A stretch of 24,623 nt of DNA, from positions 1 to 24,623 of the forward strand of contig JANBPT010000730.1 in assembly GCA_027575765.1 (NCBI GenBank). The letters are read 5' to 3'. The DNA comes from Tieghemiomyces parasiticus (Eukaryota > Kickxellomycota > Dimargaritomycetes > Dimargaritales > Dimargaritaceae). The position numbers were made by a program, and so were the translations under genes. A model generated the notes under the pieces. It saw nothing but the letters and a program-made list of their open reading frames with translations. It ran no database searches and was not told the DNA's origin. Each line of letters opens with the position of its first letter. Within the stretch, counting starts at the first letter, position 1. This document shows, piece after piece, positions 10,744 to 21,309 of this stretch.

Positions 10744-13634
10744 ATGGAAAGCCCGTCGACCTCTCCCGTAGACAACGGCTCGTCCACGGCAGGTACCTCT
10801 ATGGGCAGTCCGCCTCCGCTGGGCGCCGCCTCCTTCTCTTCCGACTTTAGCCTCAACCTGCCAGCCACCGAAACCCGGCCCAGTCTGCTCCCTAGCGAGT
10901 CGTACCTCACCCTCAACCCTTTCGCCCGGGACGATAACGACACCCTCCTGGACAGCTCCGTTCTACTGGCCACACAGCCCACAACTGATATGACTTTCAC
11001 CTCCGCTCGGCGGCTGGACCCGCCAGCCGTGGCGGAGCTGGGTTTGAATTTGGGTCTGGATTTGGGACTCGGCCTCACCTCAGGCCGGTCACCCTCCGTT
11101 GGCCAGACAGCCGCCCCACTGGCCAACTCCGATTGGATGGACCCCTGGAGCCCGACCACCAAGCCTGCCGACCCAGCCGCCGAATTGTGGGCCAGTTTGG
11201 ACCTTGGTAAGTTCCGTAACCTGGCTACTCCGCCCCTGTGGGAAAATGGCGAAAAGTCGAACGGCCGACTTCCTTGCTCGGAGGAAATATCCCAACGTAT
11301 ACTGGACGCTCTAGTTGGCCAACGAGATACTTGACAGTCAGCACCACCTTCCACAAGCTAATTGGATTACTCCTTCCTGAGCTATATACGCATGTCACTG
11401 ACCACACTCAAAACACTCCGCTTCCAACTCTAACCGTCTGGTCATTACCACACCACCCACTTCTTGGCCGGTTCGTTTCAAACGAGGTAGGCACGCCGCT
11501 GGTTTACGGCGCCGCCTTCAATGCCGCCCTACCTCAGGGCGGTCAGGTGCAACTGGCCCACGTACGACAGGTCCTCCATCTCAGCGCCCTCCCGGCGGCT
11601 CGAATTGAACAGCTCGTACAGAGCGTCCTTGCGCTCCGCCACCAGAGTAAGGCGCCCTCAAATATTGTAACGCCGCCGGACGAGGCTCTGAGCCGAGCAG
11701 AATTTAACCTCGTACTCGCCCTCCTGGCCCTGGCCCAGAAAAACATGCCCGCCACCACGGATAACCTGGTAGCTCACCGACAGAACCTCCCTGAGCCCAG
11801 CCTACCCGGGGTGGACGAGTTCACGGTGCGGCCTGCCTCTCCGCCCAAACCCAGGCCATCACTGGCCAAGTCGCGGATCCGGTTATCCCGGCTCGGCAGC
11901 TGGTATCGTTTCCGATCCCACCACGACGAGGCCGCCCCGACGTCAATCGAAGCGGCCGCGGCCCCGGCATTTTCTTCCCTAGCGATGGACACTGCTGGGC
12001 TACCGGACGGCCCCCGCACCCCAACCCACCGCTCCCCTCCTGCTTCAGGCGATTCGGCATCCCTCCGTAGCTTCCGCATGGGTGGGCTGGACGAGGAGGA
12101 CCCCTGGAAGACCTCCCCATTCGCCACCGTGGGCTCCAGACGCCGGCCCTTAGAATTAACCCAGCGGTCCAGTGCCTCCTTTCTGGCGATCCGTAAGGTC
12201 AGCTCGTCATCGCAGCTCTCCGCCGTGCGACCCAGCCAGCCTATATTCACTCCTCCCCCGGGACCCAACTGGGGCGACCGGCTCGCCAGTTCCCCCGGCC
12301 CTACCCACTTAGCCTTTCCACGGATCGTCCCATCCTCCCCGTCTTCCGCTACCGATAGTGACGAAGTAGAGGCCAGTCGGCCCGCCTACGCCGACACTTT
12401 TACCAAGCTGGAGCTCAACCCGGTCCTGGTCCACACCGACGACCGCAAGGGCGGGGCTGTGTTCAAGTACGTCAATTACGCACTCACGTGGGAGGCCCGC
12501 GGGACTCGTGTCCTGCGGCGCTACAGCGACTTTTGGTGGCTCCTTGAGGTACTCAACAAACGGTATCCGTTCCGCATGCTCCCCAGTATGCCCCCAAAAG
12601 GTCTGGGCAGTAGCGACGATAAATTTATGGAGAAGCGCCGCTTGGGTCTCCTGCGGTTTATTGGGTTCTTGGTCCGGCACCCGGTCCTGAGCGGGGACCC
12701 CCTGGTCCAGGACTTCCTCACTTTCCCAGATCCCATGAGCACTTACCGCCGCCGGACCACTGTTACGACACACCCAGAACACCAGGTGCCGGCCTATGAG
12801 ACTATCCCGGGGCCTGACCGATCCTTACCCGACAACATCGATGCGCTGCTCCAGCGCGCTCTGCCCCTCGTGGAAGACGAAATCCACCGACTCACTAACC
12901 AGGTCCTCATATTGGACGTCGTGGTTGCTCAGCAGCGCCTGCTGGCCCGCGAAGTACAGCGCTACGGCTCTTTTTTCAGCGCCGTGCCTACCGGGGCTGT
13001 TGGTCCTGGTACCGATGGTGCGGGCCCCATCGTTGAGGCTGCAACCCTGCCTAATCCTACGGAGGGATGCACGACCTGCGCCCTTCCCCTGTGCCCGCCC
13101 TGTTCTACCATGTCCCAGAAGGCCGGGTTCATGCAAGCCCAGTTTGAGACCGCGGCGCTGGATTTACAAACCCATGCACAAACCAACACCTTGGCCTTCC
13201 AGGACCTTCTCAAGCGGTATTTGGATCTATCCATCGCCTTCAAGGAAGTGCTGGTCCGTTGGGAAGGCCTGACCAAGTCGCAACCCACCGACCGGATCAT
13301 CCAGCGCCTCGAGACTAACCGTGGTAAGCTCAGCGAGCTGCGTAAGGAGGCGGAGGATACCATCCACAATACTCCCCTACCAGCACATGGTGACGATCTG
13401 CAGTTGCGTGCCAAGGTCCGTAAGGACGAGGAGGTCCTTAGCCAGCTCCGCGCCCAAACCCGCCGGATCGCCGAGAGTGTATGGTTTGAGTACCGGTTAT
13501 ACCATACGAGCCGCCGATTCACGACGTGGCTGTACTCCAAGTTCGCTCGGGATCAAATCAGCCACCATTCATTAGCCCTTAATTCCTGGAGACAATGTCT
13601 TCTGAGCTTCACATACGCACCAGATTCGCCGTGA
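10744..13634 (+). CDS. MVP1: Sorting nexin Mvp1 (SNX8-like, PX-BAR)
   Basis: Mvp1 binds PI3P on endosomes and drives retromer-independent cargo recycling from endosome to Golgi or vacuole pathway. Exons are 10744-11206 and 11491-13634. They are joined in phase 1 over a 284-base intron (GTAAGT to GGTAG), giving about 868 residues, longer than yeast Mvp1 (511) mainly through disordered Ser/Pro-rich segments. The N-terminus (1-155) is low complexity. An EH-like region at about 156-260 carries LVYGAAFNAAL, LSALPAARIEQLV and the AEFNLVLALLALAQ segment. The PX domain is at about 456-570, with the PI3P-binding RRYSDF at 497-502 and LPSMPPK near 518-524. The C-terminal 605-850 region is helical and BAR-like, ending EYRLYHTSRRFTTWLY and SWRQCLLSF. 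A CxxC-x4-CxxC cluster at 681-692 is unusual. The exact acceptor is the least certain boundary. It was chosen by phase and by homology resuming at TPLVYGAAF. Confidence 0.88.
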
Positions 13635-14376
13635 GGTCGAGTCATCGACCCTGACCTACCGCTATCCTATACAGGTTTGTAGTACTCGTACTACGACTTT
13701 TTCTGGTTTTCACTTCCTCGTATTAGGAAGGTGATTGTACCAGTACAAATCTGGCTGCATGCATTGCTTGCCCGCTCACACAATAACCGGTATTCGAGCC
13801 CACGCCACCTTCAACTCATTATCTCTCCGGGATTATTTGATCGCATCCTCAAGATTTTGCATTAATATATCACCATACGTCTTTATTTAAGCATATTGAC
13901 GCATATCATACTAATAATGAGTACCAACATACACTAATTTGTCATCAGTTTATAGGATTTACTGTATATGGATTGTATCAAAACTTCTAAAATGCGGGAT
14001 GTTACTCGCCAACATTGTTTCTGTTGAGAGAGGAGTATAAGTAACAGGGAATTAGAAGGCCACATAGCCGATGTGTTAACTGTAGAGTAGGGCGGACATG
14101 TCCACGGTAGGCTGTATACATGGAAGAACCCAAGGTCCCGCAAAATACAAAGTGGTTCCGGGTTTCTATTTAGAAATCGGCACGAGATACCATTCGAAAG
14201 GAACTGCTTTCTGTCCCTCACAACGTAAAAATAAATGGAAATTAAAACAATAGAGAGGGGGGGGAAACAACCAGCAATCTCCGACTTAGTCGTTGTCTCG
14301 CAATTGGGCCCAGGCTTCCGGTGGCCAGCAATAGCCGTGGTTTAATCTACTGGCCGTCTTCCTCTCTATTTTACCG
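13635..14376. other. MVP1 3' flank, AT-rich spacer
   Basis: The region holds no recognisable gene. Around 13850-13940 it is AT-rich and probably includes the MVP1 3' UTR. An AATAAA at 14230-14235 is far from the stop codon. A run of eight G residues at 14257-14264 is the only repeat. The minus-strand frame at 13934-14221 has no domain signature. Confidence 0.5.
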
Positions 14377-14661
14377 TGTTACGTCCTTGTCGGTATCCAA
14401 ATGCCGACACTCCGCAGAACCCTGCAAGCCACCACAACGCCATATAGGAACAGTCCCCGCCGCACCGACACCTACGATTGGCCAGGACATCACACCCGGA
14501 AGCCTTCATGATTAACTATTAAGACCCCAGCAAAGACCCAATCTCCCACACACTTCTCGGGTATATAAGCCCACAACTTAACTACTACTACTTATTATTT
14601 TACACCTCTTTATCTTGCTTACGTTTGCAATAAACTGCCCCTCGGGGTCTCACCTACCACA
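14377..14661 (+). mobile_element. Candidate solo LTR of a retrotransposon
   Basis: The segment runs from TGTTACG to CCACA, compatible with the TG...CA ends of an LTR, and is about 285 bases long. It contains a strong TATA box (TATATAAG, 14562-14569), and 60 bases on an AATAAA signal (14629-14634), followed by a CCCCTCGGGG palindrome. This is the U3-R-U5 order of LTRs. There is no gag-pol sequence, primer-binding site or second copy in the window. I could not find a convincing target-site duplication (TACC at 14372-14375 and again at 14655-14658 is the nearest). An isolated promoter of a lost gene is the alternative. Confidence 0.4.
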
Positions 14662-15656
14662 GTCCTTCCTGTTTGTTGTAGATGACCCCATAGTAATCAT
14701 TCGTGAGCGTTGAAAACAAGGTCCCATTTAGCCCACTGTAGCAAAGGGAAAGAAGGTAATTGCAAATACACCTGGCAAAAATGTGGATTCTTTTTTGTTG
14801 CACAAGTACAATATGGCGAACGTGATCTAGCCGATCCATTTGGTCGAATAATCGCAGTATCCTCCTGTGGACTTAATCAGCCCCAGGACCTAATGGTGAG
14901 AATCCACTTTGCTCCCCCCTCCCCCGACATGAGGGGATTACTTTCATGGACCAGCCGTCCGCGGTACATTTAGGTAGGGCGTAGCAAGGGGGCATCGGGG
15001 GGGGGAGGATTGTTACCTTTCGTGATCCCAATTCGAAGGAAGTGGCGAAGGATGGGATGGTAGAAAAGTGCTGCCAAAAGCCGGAGAATATAAAACCAGT
15101 TTAACCGCTGCCAATCACCCGAGTGTCGGGCATACCTCAGGAGGACCAGCATTGTGGTGCAGGGTTACGGATAAATGAGGCGGAGAAAGAAATTAGATGA
15201 TATTCGATCCACCCAATTGCATTGATATGTACGTTTAATTGGACCTAGCGTCTACTGGGCGTGAATCCATACCACTCCCACGATCTCTCCGATGGTCTTC
15301 CCTCACTAGATTTCCCGCAGGTCGTATCAAACATACTTACCGCACATCACATGCCTCCGGTGTCACTCAGGCTATCCAGTCGGGGATTAAATCCCAGATA
15401 ACCCTGGTTTCGCCGATGTTGCCAATCGCACGATCTGTAAACGCGCCGTCAAGAGTTACACGTAAGGCTTTGATGGAGGCAAGGACTCTATCCAGTCCGG
15501 TATACTACATACAACGCCGTATAAAAGAGTCGCCAGGTTCACCTCTCAAGGCTGAAATTCTTCAAGCGATATAGTTTTAGCATCTCTTAAATATCCTCAT
15601 TTAAAGTTTGCCATTAAGTGGGGGCATACCATTATTACACTTTATATATTTTTACC
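14662..15656. other. Spacer between LTR-like element and lyase pseudogene
   Basis: No supported gene. Frames at 14710-14973 and 15239-15574 on the plus strand have neither recognisable domains nor the GC-rich third positions of the real genes. A run of G residues lies at about 14998-15006. The last 60 bases, with TATATATT just before the pseudogene ATG, are AT-rich and promoter-like. Confidence 0.45.
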
Positions 15657-16931
15657 ATGCTCTACCGCCCACTTTTAGGCTATTTGGTGGCCGGCGTGCT
15701 CCTCCTCCTCCTTCTCGAGGCTGGTACTCACGCCTATCTACACAGGGCCGTGGTCGATTTTGAAACGTCTCGCGGAAACCAAGGCCCAGCTCAATCTTTC
15801 GGACCCAGCAGTCGCCACCACCATAAGCGCCGCTGATATGAGCACCCAAAAGACGAATTTCTACACTGTAATCAACCGCAAGGCCTACTGGCCCGCCATC
15901 GACCGGAACGACTACGTCAGCTACGCCGTCTACTACTCCCCTGACTGTACTTTACCGGCCTCCCGGGCGGTGACTCAATGTAACCGGTCCCGTGCCGATG
16001 GAACTCGCTACTGCGGCCTTAATACTTAATCTAACAATCCGGCCCAGGTCCAAACCATCTGTCTCAATATTCCTCGACTTGCCTTTATCGTATACCTCCT
16101 CGACGACCCCATCTACACAGCCCGGGACTTCTTCCTCCTTAACAAGTTCTTTGTGGACCCGACCACTCGCATGAACTCGCACCTAAATTTCGGACGGATC
16201 ATTCCGGAGCCCCGGGTCACCTCCGGTGGGTCTGAAGGCCTAGTAGAGCTCAACTGTTTTGCGTCGTTCGTACAATACCCTCCGCTGTTCCCTACCCTTG
16301 CAGTCGACCAGCGTACCCCGTACCAGGGGATGGTAACGTGGTTCAGGGATTTCCGTACCTGGTTCTATACCAGTCCCATTGGTCAGGGTGAAATCGGGAC
16401 CCCCAACAACCATGGCTCGAACGCCACCTTGCAACTTACCGCCTACAGTTTATTGCTGGATGACGCGGTCGGCGCTAAATCTGTCCTCATCAGATTTATG
16501 GCCGGCGCCTACCAGCACCAAATCAATGCCACGGGGGCTCAGCCGTTGGAGCTCGAGCGTACCAACTCGTTTACTTACTCAGCCGAGAATCTCGGCATAC
16601 TTTACACGATGGCCACCTTGGGTGGTCAGGTCACCGGCGTCAACATGTAGACTACGCGTATGGCGGCAGCCACCACCCTCCAGTATGCCGTCAACTTCTT
16701 CGTACCGTATGTAATGGGCACCAAGACCTGGGCGGGAACGCCGGAAAGACGGTCAACTACCAAATGTTGACCCATTTGTTCCAGATCGCCGCTGCCAAGT
16801 ACGGCGACAAGGACCGGACGTACTACAAGGTAATACACAAGATCGGTAAGTTGGCCATTGACACCGGGAATTGGCAGTATCTGTGTACAGACTATAGTTA
16901 CGGGTTTACTAGCGACCAAGTCCCTGCGTAG
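15657..16931 (+). pseudogene. Broken polysaccharide lyase (alginate lyase superfamily, PF05426-like)
   Basis: Intact relatives are secreted enzymes that cleave uronic-acid polysaccharides by beta-elimination. The reading begins with a signal peptide (LVAGVLLLLLLEAGTHA), continues with the DRNDYVSYAVYYSPDCT region that matches the family's GDKHDYMSxxPYWWPD block, then TTRMNSHLNFG, the NNHG motif (codons 16405-16416) and the ERTNSFTYSAENL segment with the expected Arg and Tyr. The full span is about 424 codons, normal for the family. Four lesions break it: a frame change near 15750, an in-frame TAA at 16027-16029, a TAG at 16648-16650 where relatives have Trp, and a second frame change near 16733. 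The frame then ends at TAG 16929-16931. Intact genes in the window stop at TAA, TAG and TGA, so code reassignment does not explain this. Introns could account for at most one lesion. Assembly errors are the other alternative. Confidence 0.85.
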
Positions 16932-17533
16932 CGTGGCCGGGTTCATCCGTTGGATACCATGTGGGTGCTGCCGTTGCTGCCTCCTCCTCCTCTATGACCC
17001 GCGTTGGCAGTCACTTTGACCTACCAAGTTAGTAATACTGAATCGGATAAGTCCCACCTTTGTCAGCTTTTGCTATTGCGATCGTATTGAGCTTAATATA
17101 CAACTCTTGCTTGTAAGCATACTTCGGCCATAGCTATTTCTATGTTTCATTATTGTCGATTGGTGGGCCCAATCTGATTAAATGACTAAATTCCCATAGG
17201 CTATACAAATTAGGCCTATAGCTCTATATCTTCCGAAGGGTGTTAAAAAAAGTGGATAGTAATCTAGCATATTGTTCCCTACCGCAAAGGTATCGGCTGC
17301 CCACAGGCTTCAGCCTGTACAGACTTTTCGAGATAGGTTTATTACATACGTTACTATGGGTTATTGCTCAAGTTGCTACTAAACCTGTCTAACCCAAAGG
17401 GCCTCCGCTGCGTACGCTGGGTTTAATTCCATAACCCCCAACTGACATGGCCGGTTTTCTCGCCGTTATGGCGGTTTACTTTCGTTAAACGGCAGCACCG
17501 TAACTCGTTTGCTTTGAGCTGTTCTAAACATGA
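16932..17533. other. Spacer after the lyase pseudogene
   Basis: The region is mostly AT-rich with no supported gene. A short hydrophobic frame starting at the ATG at 17448 (MAGFLAVMAVYF) ends after 13 codons. It could be the leftover of a signal-peptide exon, but no consensus splice donor follows it. Confidence 0.4.
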
Positions 17534-17758
17534 GCGCTTTATCGTTCTGCCCCTTATACCCTCATTGCCAGCCAGGATCACCAGCAAGTACACTTCGCGG
17601 TCAATTGCCGGGAAGCCTACGTCCAGGTCATCGATTACATGCTGGATGCCACCATCGTCGGGGACCGGGCCCGGGTCTATCTCTCGACACCTCCCTCCAT
17701 TTTCACTCACTGGCACCCGTTTCCAGACACGGGTTTCCTGAAAGACAGCACCTCCTAA
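17534..17758 (+). other. Unidentified coding-like fragment
   Basis: An open frame of 74 codons ends in TAA at 17756-17758. It has no ATG near its left end, so it resembles an exon or gene remnant. From 17576 onward 44 of 59 codons end in G or C, like the real genes here and unlike the AT-rich surroundings. The product is balanced in composition (HFAVNCREAYVQVIDYML, then TIVGDRARVYLSTPPS, then HWHPFPDTGFLKD), which argues against noise. I do not recognise the family. The TAA overlaps a CTAAC that is followed by a pyrimidine tract and CACAG (17753-17782), shaped like a 3' splice site. It lies 119 bases from the convergent ALG14 stop codon. Confidence 0.45.
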
Positions 17759-17877
17759 CCTTCGCCTCCTTCCGCGTCACAGGCAACGTACGCGACATTA
17801 CCCACAAAAGAGGTTTTCTAGACCATTGCTTTCCGCAATGGTATTCCATAGTCCCCACCATCTATGGGGGTTGGTGA

Positions 17878-18726
17878 TTACACCAGAATACCGCGGTACT
17901 CGGCATGCGGATAACGAGCGATAAGGTCGGGCCACTGCACCACAAACCGGTCGGCCAAGGGGTATAACAATCGCCCTGTGAACGAGAGGCTCTTGACACG
18001 GGCAAACGATTCAACGTAGATGATACGTGGGGCCCGGCAGCCGAAGAACTGTTCAGGTCATGTTGACCAGGCCAATCAGCCAAGCGCAAACGGGGAATGT
18101 GAAGTCGAAGTGAACCAAGTGGAATTAGGCTTAAGATGTAGGAAATGTCTCTGATATATATACATGTTAAACTCCCGATCCCCCCTCGCTACACTCGGTT
18201 ATAGACGCTCGCCATCATTCATCAGTCATCGAAGACGGTGAGGGGGGAGGGGTGCGCTTACTTTAGTCAAAATGCAGGCCATGACGAAGGGCACGCACGT
18301 CCCAGGCCCGTTGCACAGCAGGATATCGGGTGGATTACGCCATACCAACGGCAAGCACCGTCTGAACGTGCGCAACACGGTGACCGGCGTCGTCACCCAT
18401 GACTGCCCGACGGCGCGGCTCCGCGGGACGGTTTCAATCCGGTAGGCCGAGACTGGCAACGTCTGGGGTGGTGCCTGCCGTTTGGTATTTTCGAGCTGGT
18501 CCTCAAAGGCGCGCGCTTTAGCGACACTGGTGGTATCCGTATCGGTTATGTAGTAAACGCGCTGCGGAAAGGTCCGGTCGTAGTCTAGCCAACGGATGAG
18601 CCGAAACATCTCCGTGGTGTGCCCGCCTTAATTATGTGAGGATAAAGGGTGGTAAACGGAGTGAGTGATGGAGTCGTTGAATAAGGCATGGTTTGGTGAT
18701 AAGGGGTAGTTAAATGTAGATTATGG

Positions 18727-18757
<31 letters not shown>

Positions 18758-19123
18758 GCAACCCGGTCCTGAGCTGGAGTTCAGGGCCGTGAACATAGAG
18801 TTGTGATGGAGACGCTGACATTGAAATTTTAAAATTAACCAGCCAACGAAGAGGAGGAGGGCCGAGAGCAGACAACAACATCACTTACCTGACCCGAGGA
18901 GGATACCCAAGGTGGCTGCCGGACCCTTCTGCCGTCTGGGGGCCGACGGCGTAGTATCTGGCAACCCGTCTTTTGTATTAGCGTGTGGCTCCGTTGCCTG
19001 GGCTGGTGGATGGGTAGACGACGATTGTTGGCTCCTCCGAGGTAGGATAGTCCGGAGCCGCCACACGACCATGAGGAGCGAGACGGTAGCCCAGGTCAGT
19101 ACCACACCGATGGGCGTCGACAT
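17878..19123 (-). CDS. ALG14: UDP-GlcNAc transferase subunit Alg14
   Basis: Alg14 anchors the catalytic subunit Alg13 at the cytosolic face of the ER. Together they add the second GlcNAc to dolichol-PP-GlcNAc in N-glycan precursor synthesis. I read three exons, 19123-18889, 18626-18262 and 18048-17878. They are joined in phase across a GTAAGT/AAG intron (262 b) and a GTAAGC/CAG intron (213 b), giving 256 residues, close to the family size. Residues about 5-22 form the N-terminal membrane helix (PIGVVLTWATVSLLMVVW). The glycine-rich LGSGGHTTEM motif spans the first splice junction. PDILLCNGPGTCVPFV lies in exon 2. Exon 3 carries IIYVESFARVKSLSFTG and ends in EYRGILV, the conserved C-terminus that docks Alg13. 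The ATG has AAA upstream. No partner gene (ALG13) is in the window. Confidence 0.95.
18727..18752. repeat. (TA)13 microsatellite in ALG14 intron 1
   Basis: Thirteen TA dinucleotides lie inside the first intron of ALG14, clear of its splice donor, acceptor and likely branch region. Length variation is expected at such a repeat. Confidence 0.95.
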
Positions 19124-21309
19124 TTTCCCAGGGCCGGTTATGTCTCCGGAGATTTGGGTAAGGGAAGAGAGGGGGAAGGGATAGCGGGAGGGCCGATGTG
19201 CTCGTCAGAGGAAAAAAGGATGTGCAACCCTGTTTATCGCCATGGGGATGACCAGTTTACCGCATCCAACATGGGGGTGCTTCGGTCGTAGCGGATACAT
19301 TTGTCTGATGGACCCCGCTCTTGAACCTAGCCCCCTTCCGCCTATTTCTCAAGTCGGCCAGCTTGACAAGGCGCCATGGCAATGGGCCGGAATTTTAGCC
19401 TTCGGCTGACAGGTGGCCGGGTCGACCATAAGGTGGTGAAGGATAACGTTACCTGCCACATCGCTAAACCCGCCCACCATAAGATGGACAGTTAGAAGCC
19501 TCGAGAGTAGTTGGCAGTTCTAAACGCAGTTAGGTTGCAGGGGCCCAGCCTTGTTAAACACGTTTCCCCGCCTCGTGATCTCTTAGTATAGGGTTTTCCC
19601 CACTATCTAACTGATCGCTGTCCCCTATCTCTACACCCTGATCTCTAGCCCGGCTACCTACTGCGACATTGGCGTGACTTCACTCCAGAATCGATTATGT
19701 GGTGCTCATGCGTATGGACCCCATTCTTTCCCACGTCCATTAAGGCAATATTACCCTGGTAATTCCACAATCTGCGTCACGCTAGACCCACTTTAGACGG
19801 CTACGGGACTAGTAGTCCACATGACGGTCGATAGGCCTTGTCGGTGGGACGAGACAAAGTCGTTGTAAACTCCACTGCATCGAAAAGTGAATAAATGAAG
19901 GACCGGAAGGTGTTCTGCAGGCAACCCGCCGGTTACATTACCCGTTTGGAGGTCGCATCAATGCTATCGTTTAGAGGCTATCTGGCCAATCCAACAGGGC
20001 CTCCGGCAGGGTAGCCGGCCGCTACAGTACTAGTGGGGTATCTTCATCTATGCAAAGACTCTGCTGTGTGCAGCGCGAGACCAATCACAGTGGTCAATAC
20101 GCATGCATCAGCTGCACCCCGTGGACGTGGGGGAGGAGGAGATGGGGTGGTGAACCGGCACGGCGGGAAAATGGGGCTAAAGGTAGGAGGAGGCAGGTTA
20201 GTTAGCAAGGTTAATTATGTGGGATGGAGTTTGGTCGCGTATTTCCAATGCCATCGACGGGATTAGGTCGGATTTGGTGGTTTCTGTGCCGTGCAAGGGG
20301 ATGGGCCGAGGCTGGCCTGGTCCAGCCGCAGATGACGGCTCGGATTTCGTTGGCACTGCAAAGGTACCTGGGCGGTGGGATGGGCTATTTCGCCAAAGTC
20401 GCAAGGTACTGAGTCATGGCGGTCACGGGGGCCTGCAACTGGTCTCAGAGTGGCCCCACTCGATCCAGCGGAAGACCGCAGAGTGCATCACACGCCACCC
20501 CCAGGGGAATTCGTCGCAGGGCTTTTCGGTCCCCCGACGGCCTGGATTAGGATGGGAATCGTACGAGTCGTCATATCGTTTTCACCACCTATACGCCAAG
20601 CCCCACTCAGTCCACAGAGGGACTATTTCAGATAGGGCGACGTACGGTATCACTGGTTCACAAGTAGAGCCAGCTGATTAAATGGACGCCTGGAGGGTCC
20701 CGCATGCATACTGCGCCTAGAAAGGAGGAGGAGGGCAAAGTTGCAGTGGCTTTTAATTAAGACGCAAACAGGCAAATTAACTGGGAGGAATGATGCATCA
20801 AAAGTCCATCGACAGCCACGCAGGCGGGGCCGTAAGGGCCGAGCACAACCGGATGGAGGGGACGGTGGGCTGACACCACCCACGTGATGATGCACGGTAG
20901 CGGCAGCAATCGCTGGACGAGTTTTAGGAGGCTCGTGGGACCACGAGTGAACGGTCAGCAGGGTTAAGGGGGGATGAGTGACTGTGGGCAAAGAGGAGAA
21001 TGTGATTAAAGCAGAAGGTTACGGGAAAATATATACGGAGGAGGTGGAGTGCCCCCATGGAGGGGGGGAGGGAGCAGCTGTCCGGGCTGATATGTAATAG
21101 AGGTGGTATGGATAACAATATACAGAAACGGCGGATGGGAAGGGCCAAAGTAGATGGAAAAGGCGAAAGGGGTGTAGAATAAAATACAAGGAAAAACGTC
21201 CGCGCCAGCCATGATCGGGGCGAAATGAGTTGGAAAGAGAGGCGGACGGGCTTTTGGACACAGATGCCTGAAGGAGGCGGGGACAACGGGGAGAGAGGGG
21301 GGAAAGGAA
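19124..21309. other. Spacer between ALG14 and REG1-like gene
   Basis: I find no supported gene in these 2.2 kb. The longest plus-strand frames near 20217-20681 overlap in several phases, lack domains and do not share the codon bias of the real genes. The left part should hold the ALG14 promoter. From about 20960 to 21300 the plus strand becomes purine-rich and probably includes the 3' UTR of the minus-strand REG1-like gene. Confidence 0.5.

Noticed and set aside
10578..11354. 258-codon minus-strand frame opposite MVP1 exon 1
   Set aside because: Antisense shadow of GC-rich MVP1 coding sequence, without recognisable features.
16027..16650. Reassigned TAA/TAG codons as explanation for stops in the lyase gene
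   Set aside because: ETT1 ends in TAG and ALG14 in TAA at the expected family C-termini, so both act as stops in this genome, and frame changes are present too.
20217..20681. 154-codon plus-strand frame between ALG14 and REG1
   Set aside because: Several overlapping frames of similar length exist here, none with a domain or the codon bias of the real genes.
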